From positions 248,001 to 312,000 of the forward strand of contig JANQJU010000029.1 in the NCBI GenBank assembly GCA_028281495.1: DNA of 64,000 nucleotides, in the 5' to 3' direction. The position numbers were made by a program, and so were the translations under genes. This DNA is from SAR324 cluster bacterium. GTDB lineage: Bacteria; SAR324; NAC60-12. The notes under the pieces are model-generated. The model was not told where the DNA came from. It searched no databases and worked only from the letters and a program-made list of their open reading frames with translations. Positions 46,110 to 55,581 of this stretch are shown here, piece by piece; the stretch's first letter is position 1; each line of letters starts with the position of its first letter.

Positions 46110-46211
46110 ATGAAAACAAGTGATGCCGATACCTTGGCCGCTAAAGTATTTTATATCACGCTTATTACGTGCGTTTTGTTTATGCTATCTGTCATCTTCT
46201 TCATTTTATAG
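46110..46211 (+). CDS. 33-residue single-helix protein at the head of the oxidase operon
   Basis: This tiny gene has an ATG at 46110 with GGGG 5 nt upstream and a TAG at 46209-46211, 29 nt before coxB. The product begins MKTSDADTLAAK and continues with one TM helix of about 20 residues (FYITLITCVLFMLSVIFFIL). Small single-helix proteins are common accessory subunits of heme-copper oxidases and often sit in this position. It is predicted to be a minor oxidase subunit or assembly aid, by context only. Confidence 0.65.
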   Translation: MKTSDADTLAAKVFYITLITCVLFMLSVIFFIL

Positions 46212-46240
46212 AGTCTCAACTGTAGTTCGGAGAAATCGAG

Positions 46241-47026
46241 ATGATACAGTCTTTTATCGAAAGTGCTTCTTCATTCAGTGGTGACCTAGACGATTTGTTT
46301 TTGCTTATCACTGTCCTAGTAGGTTTTTGGTTTATATTAGTGGAAGTTGTAATATTCTACTTCATTTTTAGGTTTCGTCGAAAAGACGGCGTAAAAGCCC
46401 AGTACATTACTGGCGAGAAAAAACATGAAGCTAAATGGATCCATGTTCCACATTATGCTGTGATCGCATGTGATGTTGTCATCATTGTTGTAACGGTGAT
46501 TTTATGGACTGAAATCAAGATGACACTTCCTCCTGCGCAAGAAAAAATTAGAGTGATCGGGCAGCAATGGACTTGGATATTCGAACATCCTGGTCCTGAC
46601 GGAAAGCTAGACACCGCTGACGATATAAAAACGGTGAATGACCTGCATCTCAAGGTAAATACGGTTTATCATGTTGAAATGCAGGCTAAAGATGTTTTGC
46701 ACAATTTTTCGATTCCTGTTTTTCGATATAAGCAAGATACGATTCCAGGTAGGACGATCACAGGTTGGTTTGAACCTACTAAGACCGGGCGGTTTGATGT
46801 ACAGTGCGCAGAAATGTGTGGCATTGGGCATGGTGTCATGTCAGCCAGCTTAACAGTCGAAACCGAGGAAGAGCATCAAAAATGGATGGAAAGTGTGAAA
46901 TGGATGGTTTCTTCTAACAACAGTCTTACCGATGAAACAACAACGACCGCAATGAATAGCAGGTTACAAAGTTCGCAAAACGCAGCAGATAAAGAATTTT
47001 CTGAGCTCTTGCAAAATAGTTTTTAA
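46241..47026 (+). CDS. coxB: cytochrome c oxidase subunit II
   Basis: Subunit II accepts electrons from cytochrome c through the CuA centre and passes them to subunit I. The 261-residue protein has two TM helices (about residues 20-45 and 68-90), then a periplasmic cupredoxin domain with IGQQWTWIFEHPG and a complete CuA site: the His in VLHNFSIP and QCAEMCGIGHGVM with two Cys, Glu, His and Met. There is no fused cytochrome c domain, so it is not of the caa3 type. The C-terminal 35 residues are polar. GGAG lies 9 nt before the ATG. Confidence 0.96.
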   Translation: MIQSFIESASSFSGDLDDLFLLITVLVGFWFILVEVVIFYFIFRFRRKDGVKAQYITGEKKHEAKWIHVPHYAVIACDVVIIVVTVILWTEIKMTLPPAQEKIRVIGQQWTWIFEHPGPDGKLDTADDIKTVNDLHLKVNTVYHVEMQAKDVLHNFSIPVFRYKQDTIPGRTITGWFEPTKTGRFDVQCAEMCGIGHGVMSASLTVETEEEHQKWMESVKWMVSSNNSLTDETTTTAMNSRLQSSQNAADKEFSELLQNSF

Positions 47027-47069
47027 TAATTAATTACCTCCTTAATATATTTTATCTCAGGAGCATGTT

Positions 47070-48782
47070 ATGAGCGAAACAATCGCAACAGGAACAGAAC
47101 ACCCGTCACATGATCACCATGAAGAAATGAGCTTCTGGAGCAAATACATTTTCTCCGTTGATCACAAAGTGATCGGGACCCAGTATATGTTGACCGGAAT
47201 GTTCATGGGGCTCATCGGGGGCTTTATGGCATATGTCTTTCGAATGCAGTTGGCTTTTCCTGGAGAATCAGTCCCTGGTTACGGTGTGGTTACTCCGGCT
47301 AATTACAATATGCTAATAACCAACCATGGAACAATCATGGTCTTTTGGGTAGCGATGCCAGTTTTGGTTGCAGCTCTTGGAAATATCCTCATTCCCTTGA
47401 TGATAGGCTGTGATGATATGGTTTTCCCTCGGTTGAACCGGCTTTCCTATCAAATTTTTCTGCTCAGTTCAGTTGTACTCATTATTTCTTTCTTTGTTCC
47501 TGGTGGTGGTTTCGGAGGTGCTTGGACAGCTTACCCTCCTCTCTCTGCTAGCGGCCAATTCAGTCATACTGACTGGGGAGCGACTTTATGGCTGGTCGCA
47601 GTCGCTTTAGAAATTGTGGCGTTTCTGTTAGGTGGGATCAACTTTATCACCACTACTATGAATGCAAGAGCACCTGGAATGACTGCTTTTGATGTTCCGA
47701 TCGTAATATGGATGATCAACATTGCTAGTATATTGTTCATGGCATCGGTAGGCCCTCTCATTGCCGGAGCTGTGATGTTGTTTATGGATCAACGAATTGG
47801 CACCGCATTTTTTCTACCTAGTGGTGGGGGAGATCCCGTCCTTTGGCAACATCTTTTTTGGTTTTTTGGGCATCCTGAAGTGTATGTTGTACTTTTGCCA
47901 GCCACTGGTGTGGTTGCAGAAATCATAACCGTATTTTCGCGAAAAAAATTATTCGGTTACAAAACAGTGTTATATACAACTATTGCGACCGGTGTTTTGA
48001 GCTTTGTTGTTTGGGCACACCATCAGTTCATTGCAGGAATTGACCCTCGAATGGGTAACGTTTTCGCAGTTACTACTTTATTAATTTCCATTCCCATTGC
48101 AGAAATCTTCTTTGCTTACATTGCAACTTTATATGGAGGGTCTATTGAATTCAAAGTCCCGATGTTGTGGGCCTTGGCGTTTATCATAGAATTTATGTTA
48201 GGCGGAGTCACCGGGATTTATTTAGGAGCCAGCGCGTTAGATGTTTACTTCCATGACAACTATTTTGTAGTAGCACATTTTCATTACACCTTCTTTCCTG
48301 CTGCAATAATTGGGTTTTATGCCGCTTGCTATTATTGGTTTCCTAAATTAGTTGGCCGTATGATGAATGAGACCTTAGGCAAAATCCATTTCTGGGGGAC
48401 AGTAATACCATTTAATGGAATTTTTATTCCTTTGTTTTTCTTGGGAATGGCTGGTCAGCACCGCCGCATATTTATGTATACTGAAAGCAACTATCCTGAT
48501 CTTGCTCAGTTCCAAGATATGAGGGTTTTCGCGACAATATCGCTTATCATTATGCTGATCTTCCAAATTCCATTTTTTATCAATTTGTTTTTAAGTGTGA
48601 AAAAAGGCGAAAAAGCTCCAAAAAATCCCTGGAAAGCAAATACGCTTGAATGGTCAGCTCCCTCACCAGCACCCCATGGGAACTTTCCTCCGAATGATAT
48701 GCCAAGGGTTTATCGTGGACCTTACGAATACAGCGTTCCAGATCGCGAACTCGATTATTGGCCTCAAAATGAAAAAGACTAA
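47070..48782 (+). CDS. coxA: cytochrome c oxidase subunit I (aa3 type, K-channel lysine missing)
   Basis: Subunit I holds heme a, heme a3 and CuB and reduces oxygen to water while pumping protons. The 570-residue protein has the expected ligands: His86 and His405 (heme a), His403 (heme a3), and His268, His317 and His318 (CuB). HPEVY (268-272) gives the cross-linked Tyr272 and the D-channel Glu270; Asp116 in the IGCDDMVFPRLN loop is the D-channel entrance. In the K-channel segment, where A-type enzymes read VPTGIKIF, this protein reads IPIAEIFF (341-348): the lysine is Ile346 and the Thr is Ile343, with Glu345 beside it. AGGAG precedes the ATG. Confidence 0.96.
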   Translation: MSETIATGTEHPSHDHHEEMSFWSKYIFSVDHKVIGTQYMLTGMFMGLIGGFMAYVFRMQLAFPGESVPGYGVVTPANYNMLITNHGTIMVFWVAMPVLVAALGNILIPLMIGCDDMVFPRLNRLSYQIFLLSSVVLIISFFVPGGGFGGAWTAYPPLSASGQFSHTDWGATLWLVAVALEIVAFLLGGINFITTTMNARAPGMTAFDVPIVIWMINIASILFMASVGPLIAGAVMLFMDQRIGTAFFLPSGGGDPVLWQHLFWFFGHPEVYVVLLPATGVVAEIITVFSRKKLFGYKTVLYTTIATGVLSFVVWAHHQFIAGIDPRMGNVFAVTTLLISIPIAEIFFAYIATLYGGSIEFKVPMLWALAFIIEFMLGGVTGIYLGASALDVYFHDNYFVVAHFHYTFFPAAIIGFYAACYYWFPKLVGRMMNETLGKIHFWGTVIPFNGIFIPLFFLGMAGQHRRIFMYTESNYPDLAQFQDMRVFATISLIIMLIFQIPFFINLFLSVKKGEKAPKNPWKANTLEWSAPSPAPHGNFPPNDMPRVYRGPYEYSVPDRELDYWPQNEKD

Positions 48783-48841
48783 AACGCTTATATAAAAAGG
48801 CTTTAGGCAACAATTTTCACATCTTTTACATAGGAGAAACA

Positions 48842-49420
48842 ATGGGATTTCATAAACCCATGGCTACATCAAGAAGTGCTACCGGCATTCCCACCGGTCG
48901 ATTAGCAGTTTGGTGGGTTCTGGCCTCAGAAATCTTCATTTTCGGAGGGCTGATTGCAGGTTATTTGCTCCATCGCTTGGGAACCCCAGAATGGGCAGAC
49001 GAGGCGTCTCATACGAATACGATTGCTGGTGCGGTCAATACATTTGTATTATTGACATCCAGTCTGTTTATTGTGTTAGCTCACCATGCAGCAGAACATA
49101 AAAAGACAGATGTCGCATTTAAATATATTTGGTATACAATTGGATGTGGACTAATATTCTTGCTAGTTAAATCTTATGAATATACGTCAGAGATTGGTCT
49201 TGGATATACTCTACTAACTAACGTGTTTTGGAGCTTTTACTACACTTCTACGGGCCTTCACGCTTGCCATGTGATTGGAGGAATGGTGATCATGGCCATC
49301 ATTTCTCTTGATGTGAAAAAAGGACAAAATCTACAACGAGTTGAGCTAATTGGGATCTATTGGCACTTTGTGGACGTTGTTTGGATCTTTCTATTCCCTC
49401 TGCTTTATATAGCGAAATAA
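48842..49420 (+). CDS. cytochrome c oxidase subunit III, first copy
   Basis: The 192-residue protein has five predicted TM helices and subunit III motifs: LAVWWVLASEIFIFGGLIAGY near the N-terminus, FWSFYYTSTGLHACHVIGG (about residue 134), and IYWHFVDVVWIFLFPLLYI at the C-terminus. Subunit III stabilises subunit I and its oxygen and proton routes. AGGAG lies 6 nt before the ATG. It is followed by subunit IV and then by a second subunit III-like gene, so the two probably form different parts of one complex or serve alternative forms. Confidence 0.93.
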   Translation: MGFHKPMATSRSATGIPTGRLAVWWVLASEIFIFGGLIAGYLLHRLGTPEWADEASHTNTIAGAVNTFVLLTSSLFIVLAHHAAEHKKTDVAFKYIWYTIGCGLIFLLVKSYEYTSEIGLGYTLLTNVFWSFYYTSTGLHACHVIGGMVIMAIISLDVKKGQNLQRVELIGIYWHFVDVVWIFLFPLLYIAK

Positions 49421-49441
49421 AATTGTATAGGAGGTAAGATA

Positions 49442-49789
49442 ATGTCAGAAGAAGCACATCACGGAACAGGACATTATATTAAAATTTACTTTATTCTGCT
49501 TGCGTTACTTATAGTCAGTTTAGTGGGACCCGAAATTGGAATACAATGGGTTACACTAGTTACGGCATTTGGTATCGCTTTTGTCAAAGCCTATATGGTT
49601 TGTGCTCACTTTATGCATCTCAATATCGAAAAAAAGATTATCATTTATATGCTTTCGATATCCATTGTCCTGATGCTGGTCTTTTTCTTCGGTACCGCTT
49701 CGGATATTATGAAGGTTGAAGGATTGAATTGGCAGGATTGTTTAACTCTTCAGACTGAAAATTGCGTAGAACAGAGAATTCAATTTTAA
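49442..49789 (+). CDS. cytochrome c oxidase subunit IV family protein
   Basis: The 115-residue protein has three hydrophobic helices and the bacterial subunit IV (COX4_pro/CtaF-like) pattern: a short polar N-terminus rich in His, YIKIYFILLALLIVSLVGPE, then AFGIAFVKAYMVCAHFMHL. AGGAGG precedes the ATG. The last 25 residues are polar and contain two Cys. It lies between the two subunit III genes, 21 nt after the first. Confidence 0.88.
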   Translation: MSEEAHHGTGHYIKIYFILLALLIVSLVGPEIGIQWVTLVTAFGIAFVKAYMVCAHFMHLNIEKKIIIYMLSISIVLMLVFFFGTASDIMKVEGLNWQDCLTLQTENCVEQRIQF

Positions 49790-49812
49790 CTCAATCATTT
49801 CGTAGGAAAAAA

Positions 49813-50415
49813 ATGTTTATAACACCAAGCATTGATCCGGCCAGTAGGGACTATCCGGGTAGGACAGGAGTGTCAAATGGGATTCTAGGCATGATGATTT
49901 TCATCTTTACTGAGATGATGTTTTTTGCTGCTTTGATCAGTGCGTATTTGGTAATAAGAGCTGGTTTGGAAGAATGGCCGCCATGGGGACAACCTCGTTT
50001 ACCGGTCGAGGCAACGGCCTTCAACACCTTCGTATTATTATTGAGCGGAATAATTCTGTTTCAATCCCATAAAGTGTTTGATCTGAAAGATCTAAGTAAA
50101 ACCAAGAAACTTTTAGGAATTTCCATTGGTTTAGGGACCTTTTTTGTTTTGTTTCAAGGTTATGAGTGGTTAAGTTTGATTAGCTTCGGTTTAACGGTAA
50201 CATCAAGCACCTATGGCTCCCTATTCTATCTTCTGATCGGTGCACATGCTATCCACGTAACAGGAGCATTATTTGGCCTTTTTTATGTTTACTGGAGAAT
50301 TGCGAACGCCGATTCTCGACCACTCACTAGACAAGAATATATGGTGCCACAATTGTTTTGGTATTTTGTAGTTGGTGTCTGGCCCATTCTTTATCTTCTA
50401 GTTTATCTACTTTAA
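49813..50415 (+). CDS. heme-copper oxidase subunit III family protein, second copy
   Basis: The 200-residue protein is a second subunit III-type membrane protein: FIFTEMMFFAALISAYLVIR (with the conserved Glu), FNTFVLLLSGIILFQS, LFYLLIGAHAIHVTGALFG and the C-terminal LFWYFVVGVWPILYLLVYLL. The start at 49813 has TAGGA 6 nt upstream. It is distinct from the first copy at 48842; together they fill the roles that a single seven-helix subunit III covers elsewhere, or specify two enzyme forms. Both lie in one operon with subunits I, II and IV. Confidence 0.9.
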   Translation: MFITPSIDPASRDYPGRTGVSNGILGMMIFIFTEMMFFAALISAYLVIRAGLEEWPPWGQPRLPVEATAFNTFVLLLSGIILFQSHKVFDLKDLSKTKKLLGISIGLGTFFVLFQGYEWLSLISFGLTVTSSTYGSLFYLLIGAHAIHVTGALFGLFYVYWRIANADSRPLTRQEYMVPQLFWYFVVGVWPILYLLVYLL

Positions 50416-50426
50416 ATATATTTCCT

Positions 50427-50672
50427 ATGCGATTTATCTATTTGTGTTTGGTAAGTTTTCTTATAGGTCTATTTCCTTCCTCGGTGTGGGCTTGTGCAGT
50501 CTGCTTTTCAGCAGAAGGGAAGTCGTTGGAAGCTTATTACCTGACTACAATCTTCTTAAGCTTATTGCCGATGTTGTTTGTTGGAGGAGCTGTATTTTGG
50601 TTTCGTCGCCAAGCCAGCAAACGTAAAGATTCCATTCAATCAACTTGTGAACCAGACTCCCAAGCCGATTAA
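50427..50672 (+). CDS. small membrane protein with CAVCF motif, oxidase operon tail
   Basis: The 81-residue protein has a signal sequence (about residues 1-22, SSVWA), a Cys pair right after it (CAVCFSAEG), one TM helix (about 39-60) and a basic tail. Similar short proteins with a CxVCF motif follow oxidase genes in other proteobacteria, to my recollection; the function is unknown, and a copper or assembly role is only a guess. It starts 11 nt after the second subunit III gene with a poor ribosome site, probably by coupling. Confidence 0.7.
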   Translation: MRFIYLCLVSFLIGLFPSSVWACAVCFSAEGKSLEAYYLTTIFLSLLPMLFVGGAVFWFRRQASKRKDSIQSTCEPDSQAD

Positions 50673-50833
50673 CTCCATTCCACTTTCGTTTTCTACTCGC
50701 ACACGGTCGCTTCTTTTATACAATTCGTTTTCCCGCCCCATTTGACAAATTTTAAGATTCCTCATAAACCTTAAAAGACCCTCACTCACTTTCGCGAAAT
50801 CGAAGCAGCCTTTCAATCTGTCCAGACTTCTTT

Positions 50834-53599
50834 ATGCAAATCTTCGAAAAACTCAAACGGCCAAATCGTTCTCGAATCGAAGCTGATAAAATACCACCAA
50901 TTTTTTTTCAAATTCGATTTGATTCAAATGGTGCTTGGCTTGCCATCGTTGATAAGCAGGGAGATTCTATCGAACCGGATTACCGGTCTTATCACGGCGC
51001 ACAACGAGACATCATCAAACTGGTTGAACACACTCTTGAAAAAAACAGTTTCGTTATCAACTGGGAACAATCAAACAACAAAGTTTATGTCTCTAACAAC
51101 GAACTACTCCTTTGGCATCTTAAGCGTTGTGATAATTTAATCGATGAGTCTTTTAATCCAGTTCGATTTGCTGATGGTTTTGCGCGGCTAATTCTTCATA
51201 TTGAGGGAGCAACTCAACTGACTTGTAGAATTATGATGCAGTACAAAGGTCGACAATGGGGACAGGTTCGCTTGCTGAATGAAAACTACGTTTTTGTAGA
51301 TCGTGTTATCTACGAAATTGAACCCTTAGGTGAAGATTTTGATGTAATGCCTCTTTTTGAAACAGAGCTTGCGATAGCCGAGCTAGAAAAATACCTTTCA
51401 TTACTTTATTCTTACTTTGAAAGCATTACAGTCGTTTATCAAGATTATCGACAAATGGTTGGGCCATCCTATCGTACAATCCCTAGTTTAATATTCGAAA
51501 AAATCGATGCAGACAATTCTCTTTCTTTACGAATCTCACGCTCCGTCCCTGGATTTGGGGCAGACTTTTTAGACGGCTATGATGTCAGTAAGGTGGTGAC
51601 TATCAACGAATTAGAAAAAATATTCGTCGTAAGTGAATTAATTGAAGATGAATTTGCAACACAAATCTTCATCCAAAAAAAATTAAACCAATACAAAAAA
51701 AAGTTAAAACAAATCAAACGAAACGATTACTATAATGAGGATGATCTCTTTATTATTGAGGAGAATCTAGCAAAACATTTTGTACATCAAGAATTACCCG
51801 AGTTTATACAAAAATTTGCGGTGTTTGGTGCGGAAAAATTAAAATCATATAAAGTGAAAGCTGTGACTCCTAAACTTCAGCTGAACTTTGGATTCGATAT
51901 TGATTTTTTGGAAGGCGATGCTCAACTAGAAATTGAAGGACAGTCGTTTAATTTGTTTGATGCATTGCAACAGTTTCGAAAGCAAGCCTATGTTACACTT
52001 CATGATGGTACTCATGCCATTGTCAACCAGAAGTACTTAAAGAAACTGGAAAGAGTATTCAAAAAAAGAAAGAATAAAGCACGTATTTCTTTCTTCGATT
52101 TGCCGATCATAGAGGAACTACTGGAAGAGCAGCTAAACCAAGACGCATTCATTCAATCACGGAAAATTTTTGAAGGATTTAATCTGATACAACATAGCCA
52201 AATCGATTATCCTCAGCTAGGCGTTGAGTTGCGTCCTTATCAAAAACAAGGATGTCAATGGTTGAACTATCTTCACCAATATCAATTAGGTGGTTGCTTA
52301 GCAGATGACATGGGTTTGGGTAAGACACTGCAAGCAATAGCTATGATTTCTTTAGTTTATCCGAAAGAGTTGTTGCCAACGTTGGTCGTCATGCCCAAAA
52401 GCCTATTATTTAACTGGGAACATGAAATCAAAAAATTTAACCCAACTCTAACTCATTACACTTATCATGGAGGTCAAAGAAATTTAGTAAAAGCAAAAAA
52501 AAATAATATCATTTTCACAACATATGGAATGCTTCGAAATTCGATTGAAAGTTTTAAAGAAGAATCCTTTTATTATGTGATTCTTGATGAATCGCAAAAT
52601 ATTAAAAACTTTCATTCTCAAACGGCTAAATCGGTCATGTTGCTCAAAGCAAAGCATAGATTAGCATTAAGTGGAACTCCAATCGAAAACAATCTTGGAG
52701 AACTCTATTCACTATTTCGATTCCTTAACCCTGCAATGTTTGGTTCTCAGGAAGAATTCAATCGAAACTATACGATACCCATTCATCAATATAATGATAA
52801 AGAGGCTGCAAACGAACTAAAAACGAAGATTTATCCTTTTGTCCTACGTCGCCTTAAAAAGGAGGTACTGGACGATCTACCTGATAAGATTGAACAAACA
52901 CTTTTTGTTGAGATGCCTCCACAACAGGCAGCCTTCTATGAACAACGCCGACGTTTTTATTATCACACGGTGAGATCAGAAATTGCACAACATGGCTTAA
53001 AGCAATCCCAGTTTACTCTATTGCAAGCATTTACAGAACTACGACAAATTGCCTCAACACCGGAAGCACTTAGTGAAGGCAGGATCAGAGGTGCTAAGCG
53101 TGAGATGCTACAAGAACACTTAGTCGACGCAATAGCGAATCATCATAAAATTTTGATTTTTGCAAACTATCTAAGTGCAATTGAACATATTGGGCAAGAT
53201 ATGCGTCAAGCTCAAATTCAATACTTGGTGATGACCGGCGCCACTCGTGACCGGCAATCCTTGATAGAACAATTCCAAAATGATCCAAATTATAAAGTTT
53301 TCTTAATGACTTTGAAAACCGGCGGTTTAGGATTGAATTTGACAGCTGCTGACACCATCTTTATTTTTGATCCTTGGTGGAATATATCGGCTGAAAACCA
53401 AGCGATGGATCGAGCACATAGGATTGGTCAGGATAAAACAGTATTTAGTTACAAGCTGATATCAAAAGGCACTATTGAAGAAAAAATTCTGCAGCTCCAA
53501 TCTAAGAAGCATGCCTTATTTGAAAATATTATTGGAAGCGATAGTGCTTCTATAAAATCATTAGACGAAAGAGATATTGAATATATTCTAGGAAATTGA
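50834..53599 (+). CDS. SNF2-family ATPase/helicase
   Basis: The 921-residue protein has a C-terminal SNF2 motor (about residues 470-915) and a long N-terminal region of about 460 residues that I do not recognise. Motor motifs: I DDMGLGKTLQAIA, II LDESQNIKN, III LALSGTPIENNLGELYSLF, V LKTGGLGLNLTAADTIFIFD, VI QAMDRAHRIGQDKTV. These translocate along double-stranded DNA using ATP. No good ribosome site is seen at 50834. The next gene starts within a few bases of its stop, so the two proteins are probably made together and may form a complex. Roles in repair, transcription recycling (RapA-like) or defence are all possible. Confidence 0.93.
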   Translation: MQIFEKLKRPNRSRIEADKIPPIFFQIRFDSNGAWLAIVDKQGDSIEPDYRSYHGAQRDIIKLVEHTLEKNSFVINWEQSNNKVYVSNNELLLWHLKRCDNLIDESFNPVRFADGFARLILHIEGATQLTCRIMMQYKGRQWGQVRLLNENYVFVDRVIYEIEPLGEDFDVMPLFETELAIAELEKYLSLLYSYFESITVVYQDYRQMVGPSYRTIPSLIFEKIDADNSLSLRISRSVPGFGADFLDGYDVSKVVTINELEKIFVVSELIEDEFATQIFIQKKLNQYKKKLKQIKRNDYYNEDDLFIIEENLAKHFVHQELPEFIQKFAVFGAEKLKSYKVKAVTPKLQLNFGFDIDFLEGDAQLEIEGQSFNLFDALQQFRKQAYVTLHDGTHAIVNQKYLKKLERVFKKRKNKARISFFDLPIIEELLEEQLNQDAFIQSRKIFEGFNLIQHSQIDYPQLGVELRPYQKQGCQWLNYLHQYQLGGCLADDMGLGKTLQAIAMISLVYPKELLPTLVVMPKSLLFNWEHEIKKFNPTLTHYTYHGGQRNLVKAKKNNIIFTTYGMLRNSIESFKEESFYYVILDESQNIKNFHSQTAKSVMLLKAKHRLALSGTPIENNLGELYSLFRFLNPAMFGSQEEFNRNYTIPIHQYNDKEAANELKTKIYPFVLRRLKKEVLDDLPDKIEQTLFVEMPPQQAAFYEQRRRFYYHTVRSEIAQHGLKQSQFTLLQAFTELRQIASTPEALSEGRIRGAKREMLQEHLVDAIANHHKILIFANYLSAIEHIGQDMRQAQIQYLVMTGATRDRQSLIEQFQNDPNYKVFLMTLKTGGLGLNLTAADTIFIFDPWWNISAENQAMDRAHRIGQDKTVFSYKLISKGTIEEKILQLQSKKHALFENIIGSDSASIKSLDERDIEYILGN

Positions 53600-53604
53600 A
53601 TTCA

Positions 53605-55419
53605 ATGGCACTAGCATGGGCAGAACTGGAAGAGGATATCCGGATACATTACCCCCTTTCTATCTTGCACCTTTTGACCAAACGTTATCTTCAACCACTT
53701 CTTGAATCCTGTGAGAAAGAGCTTAAAGAGTACCGAATTTCAGGCCCCATTCAACTTTGGACTGCCTTTTTATTTGATAAGAAACTCCGAGAGCGCTTGG
53801 TTCAAGAATTTCCAAAAACTGTTCGGAAAACTCTTGAATACTTAACCTGGTCTCGTTCTTGTCTCGCTTCGGACCTAGAAGCGCAAATAGGAGAAAAGAT
53901 TGTTATTTCTGAGGAACTGACATTTTATCAGACAGACTTAGAACGTCATATTGCAACTGACTTTCTTTTGTTGAACTTCCGAGTTAAACGGACTTTTGAT
54001 CAGAGCTCTCGTAAACTTTATGGAGAGTTCATCCCATTTCTTCCAGAACAAGTACGCAAATCCTTTTCGTTCTCTTTCACTCCACCTTCAGAATTCTACA
54101 TGATTCCGGTACCTTCTCCGGAAACGACTCATTACATTTTCCAAAGTGAGAAAGATAGTTTGAGGCATTTGGCAATGTGTCAGATGTTTCGCAAACAAGG
54201 ACTCATCAGAGTATCCCAAATCGGTAAACCCCTCAAAGGTGCTTTAAAGCAGCTTCAACAGATGCTCGACTTGAAAGAGTTCTATCCCAAGACCTCTAAC
54301 AAAGACCTCGATTTCCTTCGAACCGAACTTCTCGTTCGACTGACTTTGGCAACTGAAACAGAGACATCAAACACTTTGCCTTCAATGGAATTGTTACAAG
54401 CTATGCTACGTAGTTTTAGCGAAGCTTCCCGTTTTTCCTTATTAGACAATTTGCTACTACATTTGCGAGGGAGACGTAATGTTCAGTCTAGTTTTTATGG
54501 AGAGAGAGACATCAATAGCTCTTTCATACTCATTCTAAACGATTTGATTCCTCTGAAATGGATCTCCCTAGAAAATCTTCGACGGTACGTTTTTTTGAGA
54601 GGGATTGATTTGGAACTGATTCCACCTTATGAAGCGGGCCGTTACTTATACTTTGAAAAGAAACATCGTCATGGATCTGCAAAAGCATATATTGACTCTG
54701 AAGAAGTATATGACCAAGCCATCACAAACCCGCTCCTCAAAGGCAGCATGTTCGTTTTTTCAAGTTTAGGGCTTGTCGATTTGGCGTATAACCTTCCCAC
54801 CAATAAGCAAGAACACCAAATAGATAAAGACTACCTCTCTGTGTTCGATGGACTTCAATACGTTCGTTTGACCGAATTAGGGGCTTATCTCACCGGACAA
54901 CAACAGGAGTATCATTTCCAGGATGATCCAAATGAATCAGTTGAGATAACCCTAGATGAAATGCGCCTTATGATTACCTTTCATGGAAAAGCTCCATTAA
55001 AAGCAATCGTTTTGGAACAGATGGCGAATAAAGTAGGGGAAAATCGGTATAAAGTAGACTTTGAATCATTGCTCAGAGATTGTACTTCTCGGAAAGCAGT
55101 TGAAGAAAAAATTGAAAAATTTTATCAACACATTTCATCTGAGCCACCTGAAATTTGGAAAGTATTTTTTAACCGAGCCCTCCAACAAATCAATCCAATG
55201 CATCTCAAAGCAGATTGGCAATTTTTCAAGTTGGGCGATCATCCAGAACTGATACAGTTGATGGCAAAAGACCCTATTCTCAAAAAATACATACTCAAAG
55301 CAGAAGAGTATCATGTTGCTTTTGCTCAAAGGGACTTTCCCGTAATTCAAAAGCGCCTATTAGCTTTAGGTTATCTAATAACAGATGAACAATTCATAGC
55401 AGATCATCCCTCCTCGTGA
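53605..55419 (+). CDS. unrecognised partner of the SNF2 ATPase
   Basis: I do not recognise this 604-residue protein. It looks soluble and helical, rich in charged residues and leucines, with no signal peptide, nuclease motif or ATP-binding motif that I can see. The last 90 residues have a block reading LKAVEY-like helices (LKKYILKAEEYHVAFAQRDF) and KRLLALGYLI near the end. A TTG at 53596 overlapping the SNF2 stop, or the ATG at 53605, may be the start; an AGGA lies between ideal positions for both. Tight linkage with an SNF2 ATPase suggests a two-component DNA-acting system. I considered a helicase-associated winged-helix region for the C-terminus but cannot confirm it. Confidence 0.8.
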   Translation: MALAWAELEEDIRIHYPLSILHLLTKRYLQPLLESCEKELKEYRISGPIQLWTAFLFDKKLRERLVQEFPKTVRKTLEYLTWSRSCLASDLEAQIGEKIVISEELTFYQTDLERHIATDFLLLNFRVKRTFDQSSRKLYGEFIPFLPEQVRKSFSFSFTPPSEFYMIPVPSPETTHYIFQSEKDSLRHLAMCQMFRKQGLIRVSQIGKPLKGALKQLQQMLDLKEFYPKTSNKDLDFLRTELLVRLTLATETETSNTLPSMELLQAMLRSFSEASRFSLLDNLLLHLRGRRNVQSSFYGERDINSSFILILNDLIPLKWISLENLRRYVFLRGIDLELIPPYEAGRYLYFEKKHRHGSAKAYIDSEEVYDQAITNPLLKGSMFVFSSLGLVDLAYNLPTNKQEHQIDKDYLSVFDGLQYVRLTELGAYLTGQQQEYHFQDDPNESVEITLDEMRLMITFHGKAPLKAIVLEQMANKVGENRYKVDFESLLRDCTSRKAVEEKIEKFYQHISSEPPEIWKVFFNRALQQINPMHLKADWQFFKLGDHPELIQLMAKDPILKKYILKAEEYHVAFAQRDFPVIQKRLLALGYLITDEQFIADHPSS

Positions 55420-55581
55420 TCACCTCAATTGCCATACCTCCAGAGCACGCAAGAAAAACGAATGCACTGAAAGAATCGAAAGTTGATAAAATTTAATGTC
55501 ATATAATTATCTAATAAATCCAAAATTTTATTAGAAACTCTTTAAATATAAAAACAATGAATTTTAAAAAAAGGAGCTTCC

